DNA of 64,000 bases from Fischerella sp. PCC 9605 (GCF_000517105.1 NZ_KI912153.1:142464-206463), one strand, 5' to 3'; numbered from the stretch's first letter, positions 37,589-47,728 are shown. Numbers and translations: made by a program. The notes: generated by a model from the letters alone, not told the origin.

Positions 37589-40003
37589 TCAAGACTTCAA
37601 GTCAAAAGTGACTTTTTCAATCGAGCCAGTAAACTTAAACGGTGGCTTATACGCCTTGCTAACCGGAGCTTGCAAATCCATTCCTACATCTTGGGTATCC
37701 AAACCAAATCGACCCGGAACAGTTTTTTCAATCCGACTCTGACCCACTTGACGACCATTGATAAACAGCTTGCCCGTACCGCCTTTACCTACACCATCAC
37801 CGTCATAGTCAAAGTCAAAGCGCACTTTAACCTTGCCTGTTGGCATCGGTGATGACGAAGCGATCGAGTAGCGATCAATGTCGAAGTAGTTGTAGTCGTA
37901 AGTGAGCTTGCCGTCTTTGATGTAAAGGGTGTAGCCTCCTGTCGTACCACCAGATGCCAAAATTACTCCTTCAGTACCTTGATCGGGAATCACCAGATCG
38001 GCAGTAATACTATGAGACTTGTTTTTGGTATTGGGTGCGATTCCCTCTCCCAGACGAGTCATCCCGTCGTAAAACTCAAAGTGGCTACGACCAGTGGTAA
38101 AGCTGGGGCGATTGCTGGGATCAATTCGCTCAGCAAAGCGGTCATCAAGTGGAAAGACGTTGTACTTATCTCCCTGCAACAAGAAGATTGCCTGTAGTTC
38201 CTTTAATTTCTCAGGATTGGTTGCTGACAAATCATTGGCTTGAGTAAAGTCTTCCTTAAGGTTGAACAATTCCCATTTATCTTGGTTAAAAGGAACCGTT
38301 CCAGCATTTTTCCAAGGAACCCGATTATGAAATGCCGATGCCATCCAGCCGTCGTCGTAAATCGCCCGATGCCCAAACATCTCGAAATACTGAGTATCTC
38401 GCTTCCCATCAGCCTTTTCACCTGCTTTATCAAAGGTGTAAGCCAAACTCACCCCTTCAATTGGCTTTTGAGGAATCCCATCAAAGAACCTTGGTTCGTC
38501 GATACCAGCCACCTCTAGCAGAGTTGGAGCGATATCAATTACATGGTGGAATTGGTCTCGCAGTCCACCCTTATCTTTAATCTGCTTTGGCCAAGAAATT
38601 ACCATCGCATTACGAGTACCACCGAAGTGGGAAGCCACCTGCTTTGTCCACCGGAAGGGCGTATCCATTGCCCAAGCCCAACCCACAGCATAGTGAGGTG
38701 AAGTTTCAGGACTACCCCAGATGTCGTAACACTTCAAGTTATCTTCGATTGTGAGATCAAGCCCGTTAAGATTGAGCATCTCATTACAGGAACCAATGAG
38801 ACTGCCCTCGGCACTGCCTCCGTTGTCACCAACGATGTAGATGACCAGTGTATTGTCTAGTTTACCGAGTTGGTCGATCGCATCCACGACACGCCCGACT
38901 TCGCGATCGCTATATTCTAAATAACCCGCATAGGTTTCCATCTCACGAGCAAAGAGTTTATGCGCCTGCTCGTCAAAGCTATCCCAAGCAGGCATTTCTT
39001 CAGGACGTGGCGTGAGTTCGGCATTAGCTGGAATCACACCCAGTTTTTTCTGGCGCTCAAAGATAATTTCTCGCTCCTTGTCCCAACCGTGGTTAAACTT
39101 GCCTCTGTACTTTTCGGGATACTCTGGTGGTGGTTGGTGGGGAGCATGGGTGGCTCCTGGCGCAAAATAGGCAAAGAAGGGGCGATCGGGCGCGATCGAT
39201 TGTTCATAGCGAATCCAGGCGATCGCTTGATCTGCCAGATCGTGGGTGAGGTTATAGCCTTGTTCTGGTGTGGCGGGTTGATTGATAGGGTTCTGGTTTT
39301 CGTACAGCGTCGGATACCATTGGTCAGTTTCCCCACCAATGAAGCCATAGAAATAGTCAAAGCCTAAGCCATTGGGCCAGCGATCAAACGGGCCTACCCC
39401 ACTGGTTTGGTTGTCGGGAACGTTGTGATTCTTACCAAACCAAGCTGTGCTGTAGCCATTGTTCCGTAAGATTTGCCCAATTGTTGCAGTTTTCTTAGGG
39501 ATCAAACCCGTATAGCCAGGATAAGCTGTTGCCAGTTCCTGAATTGTTCCCGAACCTACTGAGTGATGGTTGCGACCCGTAAGCAGTGCCGCACGGGTGG
39601 GTGAGCAAAGCGCTGTGGTGTGAAAGCGGTTATAGCGCAAACCATTAGCTGCTAATTTGTCTAGGGTAGGTGTTTCAATTGAACCACCAAAAGTTTTTGA
39701 TGCTCCAAAGCCAACATCATCCAATAGCACCAAGAGAACATTGGGCGCGTCCTTTTTGGCTGACGGTGTGTTGAAAACAGATAAATCAGGTTTGGCATTC
39801 TGGTAGGTAATCCCAATCTTGCCATTAAATTTGGGGTCGGGTTGGGGTAATAATTCACTAGTGGCAAAAGCAGGAGGAGCGATCGCCAATAATGTAAACA
39901 CAATACTGAGCAGGAAGATTATTAATTTCCTCAGCGTTGCGTTTAGCTTGAGCAATAAAATTGAGTGCATTACTGAATCCTTACTATATTGGGTGGTAGA
40001 CAA
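37589..40003 (-). CDS. Exported type I arylsulfatase, paralogue
   Basis: 804 residues, similar throughout to the neighbour at 35171. A methionine at residue 12 (MHSILLLKL) may be the true start before a signal peptide ending PPAFA. DD motif LLVLLDDVGFGASKTFGG (D95-D96), formylglycine motif C133-S-P-T-R137 in TALCSPTRAALLTGRNHHSVG, FGKNHNVPDNQTSG, and DNGGSAEGSL. C-terminal beta domain complete, ending VTFDLKS. Tandem duplication with divergence suggests related but not identical sulfate-ester substrates. Confidence 0.93.
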   Translation of the reverse strand: MSTTQYSKDSVMHSILLLKLNATLRKLIIFLLSIVFTLLAIAPPAFATSELLPQPDPKFNGKIGITYQNAKPDLSVFNTPSAKKDAPNVLLVLLDDVGFGASKTFGGSIETPTLDKLAANGLRYNRFHTTALCSPTRAALLTGRNHHSVGSGTIQELATAYPGYTGLIPKKTATIGQILRNNGYSTAWFGKNHNVPDNQTSGVGPFDRWPNGLGFDYFYGFIGGETDQWYPTLYENQNPINQPATPEQGYNLTHDLADQAIAWIRYEQSIAPDRPFFAYFAPGATHAPHQPPPEYPEKYRGKFNHGWDKEREIIFERQKKLGVIPANAELTPRPEEMPAWDSFDEQAHKLFAREMETYAGYLEYSDREVGRVVDAIDQLGKLDNTLVIYIVGDNGGSAEGSLIGSCNEMLNLNGLDLTIEDNLKCYDIWGSPETSPHYAVGWAWAMDTPFRWTKQVASHFGGTRNAMVISWPKQIKDKGGLRDQFHHVIDIAPTLLEVAGIDEPRFFDGIPQKPIEGVSLAYTFDKAGEKADGKRDTQYFEMFGHRAIYDDGWMASAFHNRVPWKNAGTVPFNQDKWELFNLKEDFTQANDLSATNPEKLKELQAIFLLQGDKYNVFPLDDRFAERIDPSNRPSFTTGRSHFEFYDGMTRLGEGIAPNTKNKSHSITADLVIPDQGTEGVILASGGTTGGYTLYIKDGKLTYDYNYFDIDRYSIASSSPMPTGKVKVRFDFDYDGDGVGKGGTGKLFINGRQVGQSRIEKTVPGRFGLDTQDVGMDLQAPVSKAYKPPFKFTGSIEKVTFDLKS

Positions 40004-40057
40004 ATTTGTGCGTTAGCTACTGATCGCTGATTTGATCGTGAATAGAGGTCATCATCC

Positions 40058-41440
40058 TTAAAACTTCCAACCCAGCCCCAACCACAATCCCTCTGCTCGA
40101 AGGGTAACTTCTCGTTCTCCAAGCCGACCATCTTGCTCTACGCTAAGCTTGTAGAAGCGATAGGCAGGTCTAAGAAAGAAGCTACGTGAAAGTTGCCAGT
40201 CAAGCCCAAGCAGCACATCCCAGTTTTCTTTAATGTCACTATCAGTTGGGATTGAAGTTTCTGCTCTGACTGCTAATGCAAGGTTTTGAGCCAGGTTTAG
40301 CTTGACGCGTCCGCCTAGCAGAGGTTCAAACCAATCTGGGCCAAATTCAAATTTAGGACCGGGGTTAAAATCGACTGTTTCCGTGATGCTGCCATAACTG
40401 ACTCCTCCAAAAATTTCAAAGCTTAGAGATGGAAAGTACTCTTTGGAAGAAGATTGCTTGTCAACAGTTCCCAATGGCACAGTACCAAGATGCCAACCGA
40501 GTGCTAAATCAGCCGTAATAATCTCTGTATCTGACTCAATATCTATTCGCTGACCACTTTCCTCAATGCCGATCTTGGTGTAGGCTCCATCCAAAATAAA
40601 TCCAACATCGCCACGCCAGGCTTCAAAGCTACCTGCCAGCCACAACAGTTGATTGAAATTGAAATCAAAAAAATCGCCTAAATCCAAGTCAATGTCAATA
40701 TCTACCGGAAGGCGTTCTCGGCGTTCTCCAGAGAGGATCTCCTCAGAAGGGCGATCGGAAGGACGATCGCTATTAATCTTTGCTTCATCTCCAACGACAA
40801 CTTTACCGTCAACAGAGAAAGGAACAAATAAATAGGGTTGAAATTCAAATCGCCAACCGTTCTCCTCGTCTTCTGCTTTATTGTTGCCAGCAGTCACCGA
40901 GTTTAAATTTAGTTTTGTTTGCTGACATGTTTGTTGCCAACTCTCCTTAGAAAGTGCAGGGTTTTGGGTTGGTTGATATTGTCTGTTAAAGCCTGGGCAA
41001 AAAATAAAGAATCTGAATGAACTAGAAATATTGATACTGCTTGCCGAAAATTGTTCTTCACTGAGATATGTAAAAATATTTTGTGATGAAAGATTGCGAT
41101 CGGTATTAGTTTCTTCCAAATAGGACTGAAACTGGACGCCTGGCTGACCACTAACTGTTCTATCTGTCCTGTTTGTTGACTCTAGAAGATCTGCGGCATT
41201 GGTGCTAACACTGGAAACATCCGCAAATTCAGCACTCACTAACTGCAACCAATCTTTTGCAGGTGATGCTGTATCAATCGAAATGAGCATGTCGATGATT
41301 GATCGTGTGTCAACCGTAGTTGTTTCTTCCAGTTCAGGTTGTCCAGTTTCCACTGCAACAGTAACTGGAGCGATCGTCAATAAGGAAGCGATCGCGCTCA
41401 GGTTCGCCAAAAATAAGTTCCACCATAATTTGCTTTGCAT
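40058..41440 (-). CDS. Outer-membrane beta-barrel protein, porin-like
   Basis: 460 residues from the ATG at 41440; the open frame upstream would overlap the maturase gene. Signal peptide (LFLANLSAIASLLTIAPVTVAVE), then an S/T/N-rich region of about 150 residues without fold signals, then alternating beta strands typical of an 8- to 12-stranded barrel (FRFEFQPYLFVPFSVDGKV; WLAGSFEAWRGDVGFILDGAYTKIG; LALAVRAETSIP) and a final strand ending AEGLWLGLGWKF with terminal Phe, the BAM recognition residue. No known porin family by eye. In the operon it could admit organosulfates to the periplasm. Confidence 0.75.
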   Translation of the reverse strand: MQSKLWWNLFLANLSAIASLLTIAPVTVAVETGQPELEETTTVDTRSIIDMLISIDTASPAKDWLQLVSAEFADVSSVSTNAADLLESTNRTDRTVSGQPGVQFQSYLEETNTDRNLSSQNIFTYLSEEQFSASSINISSSFRFFIFCPGFNRQYQPTQNPALSKESWQQTCQQTKLNLNSVTAGNNKAEDEENGWRFEFQPYLFVPFSVDGKVVVGDEAKINSDRPSDRPSEEILSGERRERLPVDIDIDLDLGDFFDFNFNQLLWLAGSFEAWRGDVGFILDGAYTKIGIEESGQRIDIESDTEIITADLALGWHLGTVPLGTVDKQSSSKEYFPSLSFEIFGGVSYGSITETVDFNPGPKFEFGPDWFEPLLGGRVKLNLAQNLALAVRAETSIPTDSDIKENWDVLLGLDWQLSRSFFLRPAYRFYKLSVEQDGRLGEREVTLRAEGLWLGLGWKF

Positions 41441-41453
41441 AACTTTATACTTC

Positions 41454-42500
41454 TCAGACAATGCTCTTGACCAAGCGAAACCCAATATGAGTAGTTCCTG
41501 TATCCGGGGCTTGTGACTCCCGCGCCGCCGGACGGTAGCGGCTGCAATAGTTCTTAGCACACAAATAAGAACCACCTTTGACTACATGCAAGGCTCCGTC
41601 TTGGGGTTTTTTCGGGTCAAAACTTTTATCCTGGCTTGGGCCAGTAGGATTGGTACTGTGAGCTTGGCTATCATGTCCAATGCTGAACCAGTCAGAAGTC
41701 CACTCCCAGACATTGCCAGTAATGTCGTACAGTCCGTAACCATTGGCTGCAAAGGAACCAACGGGAGCTGTACCAATATATCCATCTGCTTTCGTGTTGA
41801 AAAATGGAAAGATTCCCTGCCAAGTATTAGCTTTTTTTTCAGAATACTGATCACCCCAGGCATAGATTTTGCCATCCAAGCCGCCACGAGCCGCGTATTC
41901 CCACTGAGCCTCTGTAGGTAATGATTTACCCGCCCATTTGGCATAGGCGATCGCATCTTCGTAGGCAATGTGAACCACAGGGTAGTTTTCTTTACCTTTG
42001 ATATCGCTGTCGGGGCCAAAGGGATGCTGCCAATTAGCACCCGGAACCCAATACCACCAACTGAGGTAAGCTACTTGCTTGGCTCCTTCTTCTGGTGGCT
42101 TAAATACTAGGGAACCTGGTTGACGTTGTTCATCTGGTAAGTCTGGAAACTGTTCTTTAGATAAGGGACGCTCCGCGACTGTTACATATCCTGTTGCTTT
42201 CACAAATTCGGCAAATTTGGCGTTAGTTATCTCGTATTTGTCTATGCAGAAGCTACTAATTTTCACATCTTCAGCCGATCGCTCTTCGACAAAACCAGGA
42301 TCGTCCGAACCTATTTTGAAAGTACCTCCAGGGATCAAAACCATGCCTTCTGGGCAAGATGAGTCGGTAGATTTTGATGTAGCCGCAATCGCACCTGGGC
42401 TGAGCGACAAAATAGCGATCGCCAACATACAAATTAATAGCGAGATAAATCTCAAAAAGAGCTTGTAATTATTCATACTAAGCTTATTTGTTAAGTTCAC
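41454..42500 (-). CDS. Formylglycine-generating enzyme (sulfatase maturase, SUMF1 family)
   Basis: 348 residues, exported (signal about 12-40, LLICMLAIAILSLSPGAIAA). The catalytic signature of genuine FGE is present: GGSYLCAKNYCSRYRPAARESQ with C314 and C319 (the redox Cys pair that oxidises the sulfatase cysteine) followed by GTTHIGFRLV. Earlier landmarks: VLIPGGTFKIGSDDPGF, VSSFCIDKYEITNAKFAEFVKATGYVTVAERP, and the GNVWEWTSDWF segment. Unlike many FGE-sulfatase (SUMF1)-domain relatives, which lack the cysteines, this one should be catalytic, and it is in the same operon as three CxPxR/CxAxR sulfatases. A start at residue 9 (MNNYK) is equally good. Confidence 0.93.
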   Translation of the reverse strand: MNLTNKLSMNNYKLFLRFISLLICMLAIAILSLSPGAIAATSKSTDSSCPEGMVLIPGGTFKIGSDDPGFVEERSAEDVKISSFCIDKYEITNAKFAEFVKATGYVTVAERPLSKEQFPDLPDEQRQPGSLVFKPPEEGAKQVAYLSWWYWVPGANWQHPFGPDSDIKGKENYPVVHIAYEDAIAYAKWAGKSLPTEAQWEYAARGGLDGKIYAWGDQYSEKKANTWQGIFPFFNTKADGYIGTAPVGSFAANGYGLYDITGNVWEWTSDWFSIGHDSQAHSTNPTGPSQDKSFDPKKPQDGALHVVKGGSYLCAKNYCSRYRPAARESQAPDTGTTHIGFRLVKSIV

Positions 42501-42508
42501 TTATACAC

Positions 42509-44479
42509 TTAGTGAAGACGTTCTTCCGGGTTAGCCAGCACATCAATCACCGCAGTACTTTCCAAAATCAAGATGTCGTCTTCTCCTGGTTCAACCTCAA
42601 CTCCGTAAGTATCTCGGATACGAAACCATCTTTTTGATACTTCCGCAACTTGATTGTGGTTGCGATGGATGGTGTATTCGTGGTCTAAAACATTGCCTTG
42701 AGCGACTAAATCTTCCCCACCTGCGACATTAATTAAGTAACGCTCTCGCAGAGGTGAAATTAAAGCCTTTTTGACCGTGGCGATCGCACTCCCATCTTGC
42801 TTTTTAGGGACGAGTTGTAATTTACCTTTGGTATACTTGGGTATCACCGCGATTATTACCCCTGCAAAAAGATTGCAAGCGAAACTGTATAACTTAGTTC
42901 CATTAGCAGAAATATCAATGGGACGATAACCTTTTTCTATATCTCCCAATTCAATCGCCGTGACAACATCAAACTTTGGTCGAGCTGGATTGTATCGAAA
43001 GCGCATCCCCGAAACACGCGGGAAAAATTCACCGGGATGGTGTGGATCGTCAACCAAGAAAAATTCCAAGATAGTCTTGAGTTCTTTACCTGTAAAGTAA
43101 GTTTGTACCAGTGCGCTACCGGCAGTAGTATCAACGATACCCCCTCCCAGTGGGGATATAGCAAAGATATCGTAGACCGTCTGCACTCCAGAACGACCTT
43201 TAGTCAGTCCCGCACGAATCAAGCCGTTGGCTGTGAATCCAATATCTGCATTAGTCGCCTTGCGAACAGCATCAGTTACGACATTGGCAAGGGGTGTTCC
43301 CGCCTCAATATTGTTGTAATCATTTGTCCAATCCTCAGAGATAACTACTAAGGGTTGAGTCACTTTATACCCGCGTGGAGCAAAGATAACCGCACTTGCC
43401 CGATCTAGAAACCGCTCGACTTCTTTCTGAATCAAGCTATCACCTTTGATGTTGTCTTCAACTGGAATCAATCGGTAGGATACCAACTGTGGTTTTCCTG
43501 ATTCCACCCCTATCACCAATTCACCCAGATATTCGCCATATTTTCCAGTCTGGACAACAGGTCTACCGTCTACCAGCACTGCTTTTTTGAGATATGTGTG
43601 AGTATGTCCCCCAACCACTAAATCAATTCCAGGCACTGCTTTCAGTAATTCTACGTCCTCGCCTGTAGTGAAAGTGCCATCATCATTTTCGTTCATGCCG
43701 CCATGTTGAAGCGCAATGACGACATCTACCTTTTCTTTGTTACGCAGGGTGTCAACTAGACGTTTTGCGGTTTCCTTGGGGTCGTCGAATTTAACACCGC
43801 CAGGATCAATTGCGTATTTCGAGGCATCGTATCCGATCAATCCAATAATACCGAAGCGAATTCCCCCCCGATCAATCACCTTGTAAGGACGGATCACTTC
43901 TGCTTTTGCTAGGCGTTGCAGTTCTGCAAGACGAGGTTCTTGGGCATCAAGTCGGGTGTTGGTAGCTAGTATGGTTGGCACGAAACCCGCATTTGCTGCT
44001 TTGGCGATCGCTTTCCCTAGTCCATCAGGGCCGTAGTTGAACTCGTGATTGCCAAAAGTTGTAGCATCATAGCCCATACGTGCCATCAATTGCAGTTCTG
44101 AGCCGAGTTCGCGGGTAGCCGCCGCCGCCGCAGTCCCCATCGTGGAATCCCCAGCGTCAAGGGTTAAAACTGGGCCGAAACGACTCATTTCCTGGCGTCG
44201 TTGGGCAATTAATGCTGCTAGACGTGCATAGCCACCTCGGGTTCGATCGTTCTCAAGCACCATCGGTGAATAATCACTGACTGGGCCCACTCCTAAAAGG
44301 TTGGAGTGCATGTCATTGGTATGAAGGATAGTGAAAACTTTGCGATTCTCAGTCAGGGTGAGAGATTGTAAAGGTTCCAAAGTTGCAATCGCACCTGTCA
44401 AGAGTGTCCCCTCCAAAAATTTACGCCTTGAAACACAGATAATTCGTCTAGATTTCATACTTTTGCTAAAGAGTGTCAT
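42509..44479 (-). CDS. 5'-nucleotidase/2',3'-cyclic phosphodiesterase family, Tat-type
   Basis: 656 residues. Twin-arginine-like start SRRKFLEGTLLTGAIATL. Metallophosphoesterase domain: FTILHTNDMHSNLLG, LTLDAGDSTMGTAAAAAT, TFGNHEFNYGPDGLG, VIALQHGGMNENDDGTF and VVGGHTHTYLKK supply the two-metal ligands. The C-terminal 5'-nucleotidase domain (from about 370) has NDYNNIEAGTPLANVVTDAV, ADIGFTANGLIRAGLTKG, FTGKELKTILEF and SGMRFRYNPARP. It would release phosphate and nucleoside from periplasmic nucleotides. Its stop is eight bases before the FGE start, so the two are coupled; it suggests combined S and P scavenging. Confidence 0.92.
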   Translation of the reverse strand: MTLFSKSMKSRRIICVSRRKFLEGTLLTGAIATLEPLQSLTLTENRKVFTILHTNDMHSNLLGVGPVSDYSPMVLENDRTRGGYARLAALIAQRRQEMSRFGPVLTLDAGDSTMGTAAAAATRELGSELQLMARMGYDATTFGNHEFNYGPDGLGKAIAKAANAGFVPTILATNTRLDAQEPRLAELQRLAKAEVIRPYKVIDRGGIRFGIIGLIGYDASKYAIDPGGVKFDDPKETAKRLVDTLRNKEKVDVVIALQHGGMNENDDGTFTTGEDVELLKAVPGIDLVVGGHTHTYLKKAVLVDGRPVVQTGKYGEYLGELVIGVESGKPQLVSYRLIPVEDNIKGDSLIQKEVERFLDRASAVIFAPRGYKVTQPLVVISEDWTNDYNNIEAGTPLANVVTDAVRKATNADIGFTANGLIRAGLTKGRSGVQTVYDIFAISPLGGGIVDTTAGSALVQTYFTGKELKTILEFFLVDDPHHPGEFFPRVSGMRFRYNPARPKFDVVTAIELGDIEKGYRPIDISANGTKLYSFACNLFAGVIIAVIPKYTKGKLQLVPKKQDGSAIATVKKALISPLRERYLINVAGGEDLVAQGNVLDHEYTIHRNHNQVAEVSKRWFRIRDTYGVEVEPGEDDILILESTAVIDVLANPEERLH

Positions 44480-44573
44480 GCGATCGCCAAGAGCAACTAA
44501 AGCTCATCTAGTGATGGCGATCGCTAATCAAACAATTTCTGGAGTCTCAGAAATCATTTAGCCCTTTACAGGC

Positions 44574-46364
44574 TTAACTAGCCCCGGCAGGGGTTTGCAG
44601 TTGCTCTAATATTTGGTCAATGGTAAAGCTGGCAGCCTTCTGGCGTGGCGGGAATTCCTTAAAGGTACTTAAAAAATCAGCCACAAATTTCTGAGCTGGT
44701 AAAAGCAGGAACACGTGGTTTAGATACCAATCCCAGTATGTATTAGAAGTGATGCTAGCTCTCTCATAGGGGTCGGTACGCAGATTGTAGAGCCACGCTA
44801 TCCGCGTCTTCACGAACGGCTCACCCCAGAGTGCTAGGGTACCTGGCTCTCGCTGCTGAGCAAAATGCATTTTCCAGTTATCGTAGCGAAGTGCAAGCAA
44901 GTCGCCATCATCGGAGAAGTAGAAGAACTCTTTTCGGGGGCTATGCTCTTCCTGTCCTGTCAGATATGGCAAGAAATTGTAGCCGTCGAGATGAACTTTG
45001 AAGCTTTTCTTGCCTATCCTATAGCCTTTGAGCAGTTTGTCTTTAATGTCGGCTTCACCAGCCGCTGCTACCAGGGTTGGCATCCAGTCAAGATTTGACA
45101 TGATTTCGTTGGAAACTGTACCAGGCTTAATATGTCCAGGCCAGCGCACCATGAAAGGAGTGCGGAATGCACCCTCCCAACCAGTGTCCTTCTCGCTGCG
45201 GAAGGGAGTCATGGCAGCATCAGGCCAAGAATTCATGTGCGGGCCGTTGTCGGTACCGTAAACCACGATGGTGTTGTCAGCAATGCCTAGCTCATCTAGC
45301 GCATCAAGGATCTGACCAACGTTCTTATCATGGTCGATCATGGTGTCATGGTAAGGGGACTGCCAGCGTCCAGCCTGTCCCACACTCTCTGGCTTGGTGT
45401 GGGTACGGAAATGCATATGAGTGAAGTTCGTCCACACGAAAAAGGGCTTGCCTGCTTCGACCTGCTGTTCGATAAAGTTGACCGATCGGTTCGCAACGTC
45501 GTCATCGATGGTCTCCATACGCTTGGTAGTCAGCGGCCCAGTGTCTTCGATACGACCATCGGCAAAGCTGTGGATGACACCGCGAGGCCCGTACCTCTTT
45601 TTGAAGTCAGGAAAGTCTTTTGGATTCGGGTAATCCGGGAGTTCTGGTTCCTCTTCAGCGTTCAAGTGGTAGAGGTTGCCGTAGAATTCATCAAAGCCGT
45701 GGTTAGTAGGCAAAAATTCGTCCTTGTCCCCCAGGTGATTCTTACCAAACTGTCCAGTAGCGTAGCCTAAGGGTTTCAGCACCTCAGCAATGGTTGGGTC
45801 TTCTGGTCGCAAGCCAAGGTCAGCACCAGGCATTCCTACCTTACTAAGACCTGTGCGAAAGACACTCTGCCCTGTTATAAAGGCTGAGCGACCAGCGGTA
45901 CAGCTCTGCTCACTGTAATAGTCAGTAAAGAGCATACCTTCATTCGCAATGCGATCGATGTTGGGGGTGCGGAATCCCATCAGACCTTTGGTAAAAGCGC
46001 TGATATCGCTTTGTCCAATGTCGTCACCCCAGATGACAACAATGTTAGGCTTAGTCGGCTTTGCTGCTACTACAGATGTTGGAGCCGTTGTTGGTGCTGT
46101 AGTCACTCCCGGTGTTGGAGTTATCCCAGGCGCTGTAGTTACTGTAGGCGTTGGAACTGTTGGATTAACCGATCTATAAGAACCGTAGGACGGATAATTA
46201 GCCGCTAGGGCAATACCGCTGCTAAATAAGTTTGACAACACAAAAAGAATTGTCACTCCAATTATTTTGGCAGCACGGAGAAATTGCAGTCGGCGGTAAT
46301 CATACTTCGCTTGAACAGATAAAACCTTCAATGAAGGTCTTACAACTGTTTTTTGATTGGACAT
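44574..46364 (-). CDS. Exported sulfatase with C-T-A-G-R active site
   Basis: 596 residues, first gene of the operon. Signal helix (IIGVTILFVLSNLFSSGIALA), a P/T-rich linker (about 65-105), then the sulfatase fold: IVVIWGDDIGQSDISAFTKG (D114-D115), active site C155-T-A-G-R in SCTAGRSAFITGQSVFRTG, GQFGKNHLGD, WTNFTHMHFRTH, VYGTDNGPHMNSWPDA with the Asp-Asn metal ligands, and TPFMVRWPGHIKPG. It differs in architecture from the two PAS-type paralogues (shorter, no C-terminal beta domain) and uses Ala in the C-x-(P/A)-x-R motif. Distances of 94, 8, 13, 54 and 18 bases to the successive genes support one operon. Confidence 0.92.
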   Translation of the reverse strand: MSNQKTVVRPSLKVLSVQAKYDYRRLQFLRAAKIIGVTILFVLSNLFSSGIALAANYPSYGSYRSVNPTVPTPTVTTAPGITPTPGVTTAPTTAPTSVVAAKPTKPNIVVIWGDDIGQSDISAFTKGLMGFRTPNIDRIANEGMLFTDYYSEQSCTAGRSAFITGQSVFRTGLSKVGMPGADLGLRPEDPTIAEVLKPLGYATGQFGKNHLGDKDEFLPTNHGFDEFYGNLYHLNAEEEPELPDYPNPKDFPDFKKRYGPRGVIHSFADGRIEDTGPLTTKRMETIDDDVANRSVNFIEQQVEAGKPFFVWTNFTHMHFRTHTKPESVGQAGRWQSPYHDTMIDHDKNVGQILDALDELGIADNTIVVYGTDNGPHMNSWPDAAMTPFRSEKDTGWEGAFRTPFMVRWPGHIKPGTVSNEIMSNLDWMPTLVAAAGEADIKDKLLKGYRIGKKSFKVHLDGYNFLPYLTGQEEHSPRKEFFYFSDDGDLLALRYDNWKMHFAQQREPGTLALWGEPFVKTRIAWLYNLRTDPYERASITSNTYWDWYLNHVFLLLPAQKFVADFLSTFKEFPPRQKAASFTIDQILEQLQTPAGAS

Positions 46365-46625
46365 AAGGTTGTGATTTGATGTAATTTGAGCAAAGGTGTA
46401 GAACTGAACTGGATGCTTTTATTCATGAAGCTACGCCTAGCACTATCGACAGTACTGAAATTACAAAGTCAAAAACTTTGTCATCCTACTATTGATAGAG
46501 ATTGAATGATTAGAATTGAAGAAGTTGGTTATATTAGTTACAAGAGTTAAATTGCCCAATGGCAATTACCAAGCATTCATAAATAAGAAATAAGAAAAAG
46601 AAATTGAGACTCACTCTTTATATAG

Positions 46626-46797
46626 CGCTCTTCCATCACTTTGCTGAGAGAAAAATCAAGCCCAATTTTTAAACTTTAGATGTGACAAGGGTTTGAGAGT
46701 TTATTTTCTAACCAAATGGCTGAAATAAAGGTTTTTGGTAAAAGTCTTGTGCCGCAAGGATTTTAGATTATCCTCTCATGAGAGTGATGGAAGAGCG
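46626..46797. repeat. 172-bp inverted-repeat element (MITE-like)
   Basis: Perfect 15-bp arms CGCTCTTCCATCACT (46626-46640) and its complement (46783-46797) enclose AT-rich noncoding DNA. The whole gap 46365-47091 holds no supported gene; this repeat is its only clear structure. It could be the remains of an insertion sequence or a MITE, and lies just left of an IS701-like remnant. Confidence 0.7.
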
Positions 46798-47091
46798 ATA
46801 GACAGCTTTTTATAGCATTTCATCAATTTTTGCCTGGTTCAATGGCAGATAAGCCAGTTAAGCAGAATTTTTACTCGGTTAATAAAGATAAGACAATTTA
46901 GGGCGTGTGATCAAATTTAGAAGGGTGGGTATTGAGTTTGAGGGAGTGAAGGAGGTGTAATCTCTTTGGATGGATGAAAAGGGGGAGCACCTGAGATGAG
47001 CCGAAGGTATGGGTTAACTGGACTTTAAGAAAAAAGGCGAGCGAAAAAGATTAAAATCCAAATAGAGAAAGCATTTAACCTGTTTTTAGCC

Positions 47092-47728
47092 TCAAACAAA
47101 ACCGCGCTCGGTTTTATGAGCAACAAAAACTTCCATGTTATTTTGTAACCAGCACCCATAACGGTAAGAAATACCTGTTAAAAATGCTTCTAAAGTTTCT
47201 GAAAAAGTTGTTAAACTTTGATGAGCATAACGTTTTCTTAGTCCACCCATTAATTGCTGATAAACAATGAAAGTATAAGCCGTAAAAACTAAAATAAAGT
47301 GACGAATTAGACGGTCTTTTTTTCTCATCTGGTATTCTTTTAATCCTAACCACCCCTTAGCCTCTTTATAGAACTTTTCAATATAATTTCTTGAAGAAAA
47401 ACTGGTTACTATCCATTCACCTGTTACTCCAGATTTATTAGTAATTAAATAATCTATTTCCGTGGCTTATTCATAAGAACTAGCATTCATGACGATAGCT
47501 ATAGTTCTTTCACCTTTCAGCCCATTTATTTCAGCTTGTATCACAGCAACCCAAACAGTTTTAGGTTTATCCAGTTCTACAGTAACAGCTTTGAAATCGT
47601 TTTTTTGCAAGCATAATATTATCTCATCTAACCTTTTATATGACTCTTTATCTCTAGTTTTTTTATCAATAACAGCAGCAAGTCTATTTTTCGCTAAACC
47701 CCCAATATAGTTAACAGTTTTTCCTATT
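47092..47728 (-). pseudogene. IS701-like transposase C-terminal remnant
   Basis: Reading leftward, one frame gives VELDKPKTVWVAVIQAEI, LKGERTIAIVMNASSYE, a TAA at 47467-47469, then ATEIDYLITNKSGVTGEWIVTSFSSRNYIEKFYKEAKGWLGLKEYQMRKKDRLIRHFILVFTAYTF and on to HKTERGFV. The ...YIEKFYKEAKGWLGL block with its catalytic Glu is characteristic. The N-terminal half (upstream of about 47728) is absent. Confidence 0.8.

Noticed and set aside
44865..46208. Several plus-strand ORFs opposite the first sulfatase (for example 45330-45770, 146 codons)
   Set aside because: Antisense frames of a strongly conserved sulfatase gene; composition and lack of ribosome sites mark them as shadows.
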